Source of the DNA: Pseudomonas salomonii
GTDB taxonomy: Bacteria; Pseudomonadota; Gammaproteobacteria; Pseudomonadales; Pseudomonadaceae
Direction of reading: 5' to 3'
Assembly: GCF_900107155.1 (NCBI RefSeq)
Contig: NZ_FNOX01000004.1
Span: 466,391 to 530,390 of the forward strand
DNA: 64,000 nucleotides
Shown: in pieces, positions 28,304 to 36,377 of the stretch
Layout of the letters: every line of letters begins with the position of its first letter
How positions within the stretch are numbered: the first letter of the stretch is position 1
Program-made: the position numbers and the translations under genes
Notes under the pieces: generated by a model
Databases searched by the model: none
Told to the model about the DNA's origin: nothing
Seen by the model: the letters and a program-made list of their open reading frames with translations, nothing else

Positions 28304-29493
28304 TTTCCAGCCCTCAGCAGGCGTTCAAACCAGGTGTGCGAGGGTTGCTTCATACCTTCGGAGCGCTTTGCCAGGCGCTCGCCCAAGGTTTTGAGGTTGT
28401 GGGTCAGGGTTTCGCGCGGGGCCAGGGCGAACAGGGTTTGCCCTTGGTTCTTGGCATTCAGGCGTACCTCCGGGCTCAGCGGCAGCACCGCGATCACCTC
28501 CAGGCCATAGCTTTTGCTCAGGGCTTCGGCGTCGGGCGCGCAGCCTTTGATGTAGCGGTCCACCAGCAGCTTGGCGTGTTCCAGCTTCATGCCTTTTTCG
28601 CGCCACTGGTTCAGCACGCCGAGGTTGCGACGGCAGTCCAGCACGCTTTGGTCGGTGCACCACAGCAGCTTGTCGCAGTGGCTGACAAAGGTGCGCAGCG
28701 CTTCGCTGTCGGGCTGGCCGGCGAGGTTCACCACGATGTGCTGGAAGTGCTGGCGCAAGGCACTGAGCAGCATGTACAGCTCGGCCGCGCTGGTCTGTTC
28801 CAGAGGCTCGTCATTGGGGGCGTAGGCGAGAATGCGCAGGCCGTCTTCAGCGCAGGTAAACGCGCTGTTGATCAAGGTGGTGTCCAGGCGCCTGAGGTGG
28901 CGCAAGGCGTCGCCGAAATTGAACGAGCTTTCCAGCCCCAGCAACGCCAGGCTGTCACCGCGCGGCAGGCCCAGGTCGAGCAACAGGGTTTGCTGGCCGC
29001 TCTTTTGCACCACCAGCGCCAAGTGGCTGGTCAGCAGCGCGCCGTCGGCGTTGCTTTGGGTGCCGTAGAGCACGGTGAGGCCACCCAGTTGAGTGTTGGT
29101 GGCCACCGGCGGCAGGCGTTTGCTCAAACGGCGCACCAGCCCGGCGACTTCGCTGGAGCGCGAGCCATAGGCGACAAAGTCGCGGGCGCCGGCGCGCATG
29201 GCGTTGAGCACCAACTGGTTGTCCATGCCGTCGCCGAGGGCGACGATGGCGAGCATCGGTTTGGCCTCCAGCGCGCCTTCGATCAGCGCGCTTTGGGCCA
29301 CCACGTGTTCGCGGTCGAGGCCGATAAACACCAGGTTGGCGAAGGTCACGTCCACCAGCGCGAGCAACTCGTCGAGGGTGCCGCTGCCGGCACTGACCAC
29401 TTGGCCAAGCGGTGCCAGGGCGCCCTGCAGCCATTCCAGGTCGGTGGTGTTGCGGGTGATTGCCAGAAACGTCTGGCTCAGGCTATCGCTCAT
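28300..29493 (-). CDS. tadZ: Tad localisation ATPase-like protein TadZ (CpaE-type)
   Basis: A 397-residue protein of the MinD/ParA-like TadZ/CpaE family, which places the Tad machinery at the pole. Residues 1-130 form an atypical receiver domain. The ATPase-like domain follows, but the Walker A region reads GTQSNADGALLTSHLAL, without the expected KGG-GKT lysines, so ATP binding may be weak or lost. Downstream DLGLPRGDSLALLG resembles the switch region. It overlaps rcpA and tadA by ATGA at both ends, showing tight coupling. Confidence 0.88.
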   Translation of the reverse strand: MSDSLSQTFLAITRNTTDLEWLQGALAPLGQVVSAGSGTLDELLALVDVTFANLVFIGLDREHVVAQSALIEGALEAKPMLAIVALGDGMDNQLVLNAMRAGARDFVAYGSRSSEVAGLVRRLSKRLPPVATNTQLGGLTVLYGTQSNADGALLTSHLALVVQKSGQQTLLLDLGLPRGDSLALLGLESSFNFGDALRHLRRLDTTLINSAFTCAEDGLRILAYAPNDEPLEQTSAAELYMLLSALRQHFQHIVVNLAGQPDSEALRTFVSHCDKLLWCTDQSVLDCRRNLGVLNQWREKGMKLEHAKLLVDRYIKGCAPDAEALSKSYGLEVIAVLPLSPEVRLNAKNQGQTLFALAPRETLTHNLKTLGERLAKRSEGMKQPSHTWFERLLRAGK

Positions 29494-30710
29494 TGAGACA
29501 ACCCATTAAGTCGGTCGAAATTGCCGTTTTCCAGGAAGTACAGGCGGTACCAGTTCGGGTCGTAGTTGCGCAGCTTCTCGCCGGGCAACGACGGCAGTTG
29601 GGCATTGGCGGCCAGCGGCTGCACCAGGTGCGGGGTGACGATCATCAGCAGCTCTTTGTCCTGGCGGTTGACCGAGGAATCGCGAAAGAACGCGCCGAGA
29701 ATCGGGATATCGCCCAGGCCTGGAAACTTGCTGATAGTGGTGGTGTTGGTGCTGCTGATCAGGCCGCTGATCACGAAGCTTTCGCCGTCGGCCAGTGACA
29801 CGCTGGTGTCGGTGCGGCGGATGGCCAATGCCGGCACCTGGACGCCTTGGATGGTCACGGCGTTGGTGTAGTCCAGCTCGCTGACTTCCGGCGCCACCTT
29901 GAGAGAAATACGGTTACGGTCGATCACTGTCGGCGTGAGTGTCAGGCGAATGCCGAATTCCTTGTACTCAATCGAGATGTTGTTGCTGGCGCTGCTGGGT
30001 ACCGGGATCGGCACTTCGCCGCCGGCCAGGAACGTCGCGCTTTGCCCGCTCATGGCCACCAGGCTTGGGCGGGCCAGGGTGTAGGCAAAACCGCTGCTTT
30101 CCAGTGCGTTGATCATGGCCGACACACGCCCGCCACCGAAGCCGATATTGAAGTTACTGTCGCTCACCGGCAGTCGAAAGGTGCCAGGTGTCGGGGATAC
30201 CAGATTAGGACTGCCGAGGAAAAAGTTGCTGCCGATGCCGAGGATCTTGGTGCTGGCTTCCTTGAGTTTGGAGCGGCTGACTTCGACGAAACGGATGTCG
30301 GTCTGCACCTGGCTGGGCAGCGTCGGGTCGTCCGACGGCGACAGCGACAGGCTGGTCAATGCCGAGGTGGCCTTGCCTTTGACGAACACCATGCTCTGGC
30401 GCGGCGTTGTCGAACAGGCGGTCCAGACCATCAGGCTGGTGGTACCGGAGGCGATGCCGGTGAGCAGGAAGCCGCGATCACCGTTCAGATGTACGTCGGC
30501 GATTTTCGGGTCGCCGATGGCCAGGCGCGTGATCGCGACGGGGGATTGCAGTTCCTGTTGCAGGCCCTCGCCCACGGAGAGCGCTGCGGGTAATTGGCCC
30601 AGGCTGCCGCAGTTGCCCGGCGCGGCTGCAACGAGCCCCACAGACAGGTTCGACAGCATCAGGGCACAGGCGATTTTCAGCGTGAACACCGGTGCGAAAC
30701 GTCGGTTCAT
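29490..30710 (-). CDS. rcpA: Tad outer-membrane secretin RcpA (CpaC-type)
   Basis: A 406-residue secretin through which the Flp pilus exits. The protein has a signal peptide, an N-terminal pilus-formation domain (SPVAITRLAIGDPKIADVHL and GIASGTTSLMVW), and the secretin core with EFGIRLTLTPTVIDRNRISL, DTSVSLADGESFVISGL and the C-terminal LGDIPILGAFFRDSSVNRQD. I choose ATG 30710, preceded at good spacing by AAGGA, rather than the ATG at 30719 that directly abuts it. Confidence 0.93.
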   Translation of the reverse strand: MNRRFAPVFTLKIACALMLSNLSVGLVAAAPGNCGSLGQLPAALSVGEGLQQELQSPVAITRLAIGDPKIADVHLNGDRGFLLTGIASGTTSLMVWTACSTTPRQSMVFVKGKATSALTSLSLSPSDDPTLPSQVQTDIRFVEVSRSKLKEASTKILGIGSNFFLGSPNLVSPTPGTFRLPVSDSNFNIGFGGGRVSAMINALESSGFAYTLARPSLVAMSGQSATFLAGGEVPIPVPSSASNNISIEYKEFGIRLTLTPTVIDRNRISLKVAPEVSELDYTNAVTIQGVQVPALAIRRTDTSVSLADGESFVISGLISSTNTTTISKFPGLGDIPILGAFFRDSSVNRQDKELLMIVTPHLVQPLAANAQLPSLPGEKLRNYDPNWYRLYFLENGNFDRLNGLSQ

Positions 30711-30725
30711 GCACAGCATCCTTGT

Positions 30726-31652
30726 TCAGTCGGGCGTTTGTTGGGTGGCTTGATTGCCGCGTATCACCTTGACACCGGTGCGGCGCGCGGGGCCACCCTG
30801 GGCGACTTTTTTGGGCGCCTGGACGAAGGCCAGTTGGGTGAATTGGTAGAGGTCGCGGTTGGCGCTTTGCAGCTTGCCCGGTGCATCGCTTTCACCGGCC
30901 CAGTAGTGGCTCAGCAAGCGCTCATCGGCGCTGCGCACGGCCAGGCGCAAAGTGCCGGCCTGGGTCGCCAGCATCAGTTGGCTCAGCAGTTGTTCGGGCA
31001 CCGCCAGCACCACGGTGCGGGAGGGCGCGTGCCGTTGGGCTTTTTCTTCGGCGGTCATTGCCGGCGGTGAAGCGGGAACGCCGTCGTTGGTCAGGCCCAT
31101 TTGATCGCCGACGCTGAGCAGGCGCATGGCGGGGATCACCACTTGGGCGGATTGTTCGACGTTGGCGACGTCCTGGCGCAGGTACAGCAGCACGTCCACA
31201 TAGTCGCCAGGGCTCAACTGGCCGGCAGCGCCAATCACTTCATCCACGGCCACCGCCAGCGCGCGTTCGTTTGGGCGAATCATCCGTGCCAGTGGGCCAC
31301 CGGGGCTGAAGCTTTCGTCGTTGAGCCAGGTGCCGGCCTGCAGGGCGCGCCACGGTGTGCGGCCGATGGCCTGGTCCACGCTGGTCATGCTGCCAGCGGG
31401 CGCCGTGCGCAGTTTTTCGATGCTCAGGTCGGCGGCGGTCAAGGCAATAAAGGGCGGGACATCGTGGGCCAGTACCACCACCGATTGGCGGGTCTGGTCC
31501 TCGACCACGGCGACGGCTTTTTCTACAGGTGCGGTTGGCGGCGGTGGCGGCGCCGGGGCAGGTTCGCGACTGAGCACCCACCCCCAGTAACCGGCAAACA
31601 GCGCACCGACCAAAAGCACACCGGCCAGTACCATGCTCAGACGCGTGTTCAT
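30726..31652 (-). CDS. rcpC: Tad pilus assembly protein RcpC (CpaB-type)
   Basis: A 308-residue CpaB/RcpC protein with an N-terminal signal anchor (MVLAGVLLVGALFAGYWGWV), a Pro-rich linker, an SAF domain at about residues 55-125 (VVVLAHDVPPFIALTAADL) and a C-terminal RcpC domain. In Tad systems it is a periplasmic assembly factor working with the secretin and may bind peptidoglycan. It is the first gene of the minus-strand operon rcpC-rcpA-tadZ-tadA-tadB-tadC-tadD-DUF3613. Confidence 0.92.
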   Translation of the reverse strand: MNTRLSMVLAGVLLVGALFAGYWGWVLSREPAPAPPPPPTAPVEKAVAVVEDQTRQSVVVLAHDVPPFIALTAADLSIEKLRTAPAGSMTSVDQAIGRTPWRALQAGTWLNDESFSPGGPLARMIRPNERALAVAVDEVIGAAGQLSPGDYVDVLLYLRQDVANVEQSAQVVIPAMRLLSVGDQMGLTNDGVPASPPAMTAEEKAQRHAPSRTVVLAVPEQLLSQLMLATQAGTLRLAVRSADERLLSHYWAGESDAPGKLQSANRDLYQFTQLAFVQAPKKVAQGGPARRTGVKVIRGNQATQQTPD

Positions 31653-31982
31653 GACGGCTCTCCTTTTCCTGTTGGACTAAAACCCGTCGATCCGAACAGG
31701 CTAATTCCGCAACCTGGCTGCTATGAACAGTGACTAACTATTTCGCTATTTGAAGGTAGTTCAGCTAGGACAAAATGCCATTACTGACAGAAAGATTTCT
31801 TCGCGGCGAGCCTGGATAGCCTTGAAAACAAGGGATTCAGGCGCCAGCAAAATGACCACTACTTTGTGATTAATCAGTTCTTACAGTTGTGAGGGTGGGG
31901 TTTGTTGACAATGCTCAGGTGGCACATGGCAATTACTGTGCAGCACCGAGCTAGGGCGCCCAGCCGCCATAGGAGACGTATT
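31653..31982. promoter_or_regulatory. Divergent promoter region of the tad operon and flp
   Basis: This 330-base gap must hold the promoters for rcpC (minus) and flp (plus). It is more AT-rich than its surroundings. A TTGACA lies at 31905-31910 on the plus strand, about 75 bases before flp, but no convincing -10 follows at standard spacing. PprB binding is expected here from the P. aeruginosa system. No small gene was seen. Confidence 0.5.
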
Positions 31983-32189
31983 ATGATCCTTGATCTGTTA
32001 ATGAAAGTTCACGTCCAACTTCAGTCGCTTTTTCACCGCAAGGACGGTGCGACCGCGATTGAGTACCTCATTCTCGTGGCGATTGTTGCGTTGGTGATAT
32101 TGGCAGCCGGGACTACTCTCGGGCCGCAGATCACCGCCTTCTTTACCAGGATTGGGGCCGCGATTTCTCCGGCTGCTACAGGTGGTTGA
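31983..32189 (+). CDS. flp: Flp major pilin precursor
   Basis: A 68-residue Flp-type IVb prepilin. A basic leader ends in RKDG; FppA should cleave after Gly22 to leave ATAIEY, with glutamate at +5 and tyrosine at +6, the Flp signature. One hydrophobic helix follows (LILVAIVALVILAAG), then a short C-terminus. Start is ATG 31983, with AGGAG about nine bases upstream. It is divergent from the assembly operon, so the pilin can be expressed more strongly than the machine. Confidence 0.94.
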   Translation: MILDLLMKVHVQLQSLFHRKDGATAIEYLILVAIVALVILAAGTTLGPQITAFFTRIGAAISPAATGG

Positions 32190-32248
32190 GTTTCAGGCAG
32201 TATGCTGTGAGTACAGACGTCACTGATTGGCAACGCCAGGTCGTACCC

Positions 32249-32656
32249 ATGAACGCTGCCGCTAAACCTTATCGCCAGCAGATCCTGTTGGTGGACGACG
32301 AAGAAGATGCCCTCGTAGAACTGGCGGAGTCGCTGGAGAACGAGGGCTTCGTTTGTTTTACCGCGAACTCCGTGACTTTCGCCTTGCAGGAGCTGACCCT
32401 GAACCCTGACATTGCCCTGGTCATCACTGACCTGCGCATGCCGGAGGAAAGTGGCATCTCCCTGATCAAGCGCCTGCGCGAACACACCGATCGCCAACAC
32501 CTGCCGGTGATTGTGATGTCCGGCCATGCCGAGATGGATGATGTGAGCGACATGCTGCGCTTGCAGGTGCTGGATCTGTTTCGCAAGCCCATTTATCTGG
32601 TGCGGTTGATTGATACGCTTAACAGTCTTTTTCCTCTGCAGAAATCTCGCCCGTAG
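32249..32656 (+). CDS. Single-domain response regulator downstream of flp
   Basis: A 135-residue CheY-like receiver with no output domain. The acidic pocket is LLVDDEED, the acceptor is Asp61 in ITDLRMPEESG, the conserved serine is in VMSGHAEMDD, and the lysine is in FRKPI. An N-terminal tail of about ten residues precedes the fold. Start is ATG 32249, with AGG eight bases upstream; in-frame starts further up would overlap flp. It lies 59 bases after flp on the same strand, so it is probably cotranscribed with the pilin. Its kinase and target are unknown; PprA is the nearest candidate partner. Confidence 0.85.
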   Translation: MNAAAKPYRQQILLVDDEEDALVELAESLENEGFVCFTANSVTFALQELTLNPDIALVITDLRMPEESGISLIKRLREHTDRQHLPVIVMSGHAEMDDVSDMLRLQVLDLFRKPIYLVRLIDTLNSLFPLQKSRP

Positions 32657-32680
32657 CAGAGAGTTGGGTTAATACAATTG

Positions 32681-32766
32681 TGTGGGAGCTGGCTTGCCTG
32701 CGATGGCATCAACTCGGTACGTCAGGTGCACCGGGTTGATGCCATCGCAGGCAAGCCAGCTCCCAC
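32681..32766. repeat. REP doublet (inverted pair)
   Basis: A GTGGGAGCTGGCTTGCCTGC arm and a complementary GCAGGCAAGCCAGCTCCCAC arm sit between the ends of the convergent response-regulator and tpsB genes. The centre also pairs partly (GATGGCATCAAC with GTTGATGCCATC), making one long hairpin. Confidence 0.92.
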
Positions 32767-32783
32767 TTTTTGATTGCGCAGAC

Positions 32784-34466
32784 TCACAACTGATAACTGA
32801 AACTCAAGGTATACCGCGGCCGCCGGTTAAAGCTGTCCAGGGCGATGTCCGACATCGGCTTGGCCGCTTCCAGGGCGATGTTGTAGTACTTGTTATCGCC
32901 AAAGCGCAGGCCCACAGCCGCCGAGGACATGTCGTTGCCTTTGACCGGCAGCTCGTTGAACCAGGTCTTGGCGCGGTCAAGCACCACATAGGGTTGCAGG
33001 ATCTTCACCCAGTCGCCCGCGCGGTTGAAGCTGTAGTTGACCTCGTACGCCACGCCCCAGCCCTTGTCGCCCGAAGCTTGATCATCGGGGTAGCCGCGGC
33101 CGAAGTTCTGCCCGCCGAAGGTGGCGCGCTCGCTGTCGGGCAAGGTGGCGTCGCTCCAGTAGAACGCACCCGAAAGCACGCCTTGCCAGTTGTCGAAGAA
33201 CTTGTCGCTCTGCACCCCGGAGAGGCGCAGGCGGAAGAAATCCAGATCAGGTTTTGCCGTGCCCAGGTCGCTGTGAGCTCTGGCACCCAGGCCATTGATG
33301 CCTTGGTACAGGCCGGCACTGACAATGCGCAATTGACGGGTGTCGGACTTGCGCCAGTCACCCTCGAACGCAAGGGCGCGCAGGTCGCTTTCGATGTCGA
33401 AACGGTTGGGGTAGCCCACCAATTGATAGCGCGTGGTCTGGTCCACCGCATACAGGCGTGTGGCCAGGGTCAGCGATTCATTGGGCGAGGCAATCAGCGG
33501 GTGGCTGAGGCCGATGGTGTAGCGGTCGATCGACTGGTGCGGCTTGAGCTCGAAGCCGCCGTCCAGCTGGATATTGCTGCTGGGGTCGGCGCGATAACGC
33601 TCGGCACCCAGTATCAACTGGCTGCCCTCGGCATTGATAAATTGGCTGTAGCCCACGCGGTAGTAATGTTCTTTGTCGTCGCCCGGCGGGAACAGGCCGC
33701 TGACGTAGAGTTGCTCGCCCATGGACGTCTGGGAATTGCTGGTGGCGGTGAGCAACGCCTGCGTGCCATTACGGTTGTTGTCGACCAGGCTCATGCTGGT
33801 GGTAAACGGCTTGCGCGAAGCCTCGATCTTCATGTGCGTGGCGCCGTCGGTGGTGCCCGGCGGCGGCACTTGGGCCTGCAGGGTCACGCCGGGGATACGC
33901 CCCATCAGCGTGGTATAGCGCTCGAACGTCTTGCGCGTGAGCGGGCGCTCGGCCAGCAGCTTGTTTGCCAGCTTGTCGACGTAGGCCGAGACTGAACCGA
34001 TGTCGCCGCTTTGCTCGTAATCCTTGATGTAACCCTCCACCAATACCACGCGCACCAGGCCATTTTCGAAGGTCTGTTGCGGCAGGAACGCGTAGGACAA
34101 CAGGTAGCCGTCCTGCTGGTAGCGACGCGTGATCGTGCGGGTGGCTTCGATCAGTTGCGCAAGGTTGGTTTCACGGCCAATCAACGGCGCGTAGGCCTTG
34201 GCCGTTTCGTCCAGCGGGTAGATCGTACCGCCCTCGATCTGCAGCTTGCGGATGGTGACTTTGGTGTCCATCAGCAACGGCTGTTTCTGGGTGGCGGGCG
34301 CTTGCGGCAACTGGGTCTGGGGTGTGTTCGGCCGATAAGCATCGGCGGGTAGGTTGGGCACCGGCAGGTTGCGGATGGTGTCGTTGCTGTTGAGGAAGCT
34401 GGGAAGGGTCTCGGCCTGAACGTAGGCACTGAGGGTGAGCAATAACAACGGCGTCAACACGCGCAT
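32784..34466 (-). CDS. Two-partner secretion transporter TpsB (ShlB/FhaC/HecB family)
   Basis: A 560-residue outer-membrane beta-barrel transporter of the Omp85/TpsB family. Signal peptide about 1-18 (ending YVQA), a proline-rich linker with the plug-helix region, two POTRA domains at about 65-215 (KVTIRKLQIEGG, RVVLVEGYIKDYEQSG) and a 16-strand barrel to the C-terminus. The conserved loop-6 motif appears as GRGYP. TpsB proteins secrete large TpsA exoproteins, but no TpsA gene lies beside it. Start is ATG 34466, with GGAG upstream. Its neighbour is a Gly/Thr-repeat lipoprotein gene. Confidence 0.88.
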   Translation of the reverse strand: MRVLTPLLLLTLSAYVQAETLPSFLNSNDTIRNLPVPNLPADAYRPNTPQTQLPQAPATQKQPLLMDTKVTIRKLQIEGGTIYPLDETAKAYAPLIGRETNLAQLIEATRTITRRYQQDGYLLSYAFLPQQTFENGLVRVVLVEGYIKDYEQSGDIGSVSAYVDKLANKLLAERPLTRKTFERYTTLMGRIPGVTLQAQVPPPGTTDGATHMKIEASRKPFTTSMSLVDNNRNGTQALLTATSNSQTSMGEQLYVSGLFPPGDDKEHYYRVGYSQFINAEGSQLILGAERYRADPSSNIQLDGGFELKPHQSIDRYTIGLSHPLIASPNESLTLATRLYAVDQTTRYQLVGYPNRFDIESDLRALAFEGDWRKSDTRQLRIVSAGLYQGINGLGARAHSDLGTAKPDLDFFRLRLSGVQSDKFFDNWQGVLSGAFYWSDATLPDSERATFGGQNFGRGYPDDQASGDKGWGVAYEVNYSFNRAGDWVKILQPYVVLDRAKTWFNELPVKGNDMSSAAVGLRFGDNKYYNIALEAAKPMSDIALDSFNRRPRYTLSFSYQL

Positions 34467-34562
34467 AGGACACTCCATGGTCAAACTGCAGCAGCGTTTC
34501 GGGCCCGCCGGGTTCTGGGACGCGGTTCGGGAGGGCGAGGTTTTTTAGACAAGACCGGCCCA

Positions 34563-34598
34563 TAAAAAAGACGAGAGACTTATAAGGGTCTCTCGTCT
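34563..34598 (-). terminator. Rho-independent terminator after the repeat lipoprotein gene
   Basis: On the minus strand GACGAGAGAC (34597-34588) pairs perfectly with GTCTCTCGTC (34579-34570) around an eight-base loop, followed by six T residues. It ends the lipoprotein transcript before tpsB, so the two genes are probably transcribed separately. Confidence 0.9.
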
Positions 34599-34649
34599 CA
34601 ACCAAGCGTAGGCGCTGTAGGGGAGGCCGTCTAATCGGCCAGGTGCAAT

Positions 34650-36377
34650 TTATTTTTTGCCGGTAAGGCCATTCAGTAAACCGCCCAGACCGCCGCTTGT
34701 GCCCGTGGTTGTGGTGCCACTGCCCGATGTGCTGGCGCCGGTGCCGCCGGTGAGGCCGCCGAGCAAACCACCGCTGCTGCCACCGGTGCCACCGGTGACC
34801 AAACCACCTACCGAGCCTACGGTGTTGCCGACTGTGGTGACGGTGGTGCCTACCGCGTTGGTGACTGGGTTGGCATTGGCGGCGGTCAGGTTAGTGCCGA
34901 GACTGCTCACCGCACCGCCGACTTGGGTTACCAGGCCGTTGACTGGCGCGCCGACGCCTGTGGTGGTGCCGACGTTTTGGGTCAGGGTGGCCACACCGGA
35001 CGTTACTGGGTTAAGCGCCGCGCCGACGTTAGTGGCCAAGCCTGCGACCGGCGCCGTGGCGGCGGTGTTGGCGACGCCAGTGCCACCGATAACAGTGCCG
35101 AGTGAGGCGACTGTGTTGCCCACTGCGCCACCGGTGACACCGGCAGCACTCACAGTGCCGTTAGTGTTGCCGGCATTCAGGCCGTTACCCACGTTGGCCA
35201 CCAGGCCGCCGACCAGTTCAGGCAGGCCGGGTGCTGCGGCACCGCTGGCTGGAGCCACATAGCCGCCGGATTTATCGAGTGTGCCGCCTACGCCCGTCAG
35301 GGCGCTGCCGACGATGGTGGTAACAGGGTTGCCCGTACCGCCAGCACTGGCGACTTGAGTGCCCAGGCCGGTGACGGTGCTGCCGACTTTATCCAGCAGC
35401 CCATTCACAGGAGTGCCCAGGCCGGTTGCCTTGCCGAGGTTGCCGGTGGTGTTTTCCACCAGCGACACCACAGGCACCAGTATTTTGCCGCCCACTGTGT
35501 TGGTTAACGAACCCAATGGGCCAGTGGTGCTGGCCGTGCTGACGGTATTGCCGAGCATGGTGACGGCCTCGCCGACTTTATCCACAACACCACCTACCGC
35601 GCCACCCACGCCGCTGGTCAAGCCGCCCACCACGGGCACGCCGCCAAGGGTGGTCGACAGCGATTTCCCGGTGGTCGACAGACCAGTGCCCAGGTCGGCG
35701 ACGCCATTACCGACACCTGCAACAGTGATGCCCAGGGAGTTGCTGTTAGTGCCCAGCGAACCAAGGCCGCTGGTGACGCCAGTGCCGATGCTGGTGACCG
35801 CAGTGCCGGTGGCCGTGACCAGGCCGCCTGCCGTTGTGCCGACAACAGGCACATTGTTCAAGGTCGAACCCAGGTCACCGACTGCTGCGCCTACGTTAAC
35901 GACAGTGCCGCCCAGGGTGCCGGCAATCTGGCCGGTAACCAGAGGTGTGGTGGTCGAACCTGTGCCACCGCCGGTTCCGCCACCTGTACCGCCGCCAGTT
36001 CCGCCACCTGTGCCACCGCCAGTACCACCACCGGTTCCGCCACCTGTGCCGCCGCCAGTACCACCACCGGTTCCGCCACCTGTGCCACCGCCAGTACCAC
36101 CACCGGTTCCGCCGCCAGTGCCGCCATCTGTACCGCCGCCAGTGCCACCACCGGTTCCGCCATCTGTGCCGCCACCAGTGCCACCACCGGTTCCGCCACC
36201 AGTACCACCGCCGGTTCCACCACCAGCGCCGCTACCTGCACCTGCATCAGGCGAAGAGGCCGCCACACTGCTGTGATGCCCGCCACCACCGCTGCTGCAG
36301 CCGCCGAGGCTCATCGCCATGACCAGGGCCAGCGCGGTACTTGCTTTCCAAAGCACTACTTGAGTTTGAGTTTTCAT
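34650..36377 (-). CDS. Gly/Thr-repeat (collagen-like) lipoprotein
   Basis: A 575-residue low-complexity lipoprotein. The signal ends in LGGC (Cys27) followed by Ser-Ser, which fits outer-membrane targeting. After a Gly/His/Ser spacer comes a block of 22 tetrapeptides, GGGT with two DGGT variants. Residues about 145-550 are imperfect Val/Gly/Thr/Asn repeats built around units such as LGTxV, TVTGLG and PVNGLV, ending in a Gly/Ser/Thr-rich tail and a basic LTGKK. This resembles entries annotated as collagen-like repeat proteins in pseudomonads; there is no TPS secretion domain. Function is unknown; a surface or biofilm role is inferred. Confidence 0.82.
   Translation of the reverse strand: MKTQTQVVLWKASTALALVMAMSLGGCSSGGGGHHSSVAASSPDAGAGSGAGGGTGGGTGGGTGGGTGGGTDGGTGGGTGGGTDGGTGGGTGGGTGGGTGGGTGGGTGGGTGGGTGGGTGGGTGGGTGGGTGGGTGGGTGSTTTPLVTGQIAGTLGGTVVNVGAAVGDLGSTLNNVPVVGTTAGGLVTATGTAVTSIGTGVTSGLGSLGTNSNSLGITVAGVGNGVADLGTGLSTTGKSLSTTLGGVPVVGGLTSGVGGAVGGVVDKVGEAVTMLGNTVSTASTTGPLGSLTNTVGGKILVPVVSLVENTTGNLGKATGLGTPVNGLLDKVGSTVTGLGTQVASAGGTGNPVTTIVGSALTGVGGTLDKSGGYVAPASGAAAPGLPELVGGLVANVGNGLNAGNTNGTVSAAGVTGGAVGNTVASLGTVIGGTGVANTAATAPVAGLATNVGAALNPVTSGVATLTQNVGTTTGVGAPVNGLVTQVGGAVSSLGTNLTAANANPVTNAVGTTVTTVGNTVGSVGGLVTGGTGGSSGGLLGGLTGGTGASTSGSGTTTTGTSGGLGGLLNGLTGKK
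35961..36224. repeat. 12-bp tandem repeat, 22 units, coding for GGGT
   Basis: Twenty-two consecutive 12-base units, each encoding Gly-Gly-Gly-Thr (twice Asp-Gly-Gly-Thr), lie inside the lipoprotein gene. Units vary mostly at third codon positions. Because 12 is a multiple of three, gain or loss of units changes protein length without frameshift. Confidence 0.95.

Noticed and set aside
35961..36224. Possible CRISPR array
   Set aside because: Repeat unit is 12 bases, contiguous and in-frame coding, with no spacers and no cas genes.
35359..36276. Proline-rich 305-residue open reading on the plus strand
   Set aside because: It is the antisense image of the GGGT-repeat lipoprotein; proline and valine codons mirror glycine and threonine codons, and it has no ribosome site.
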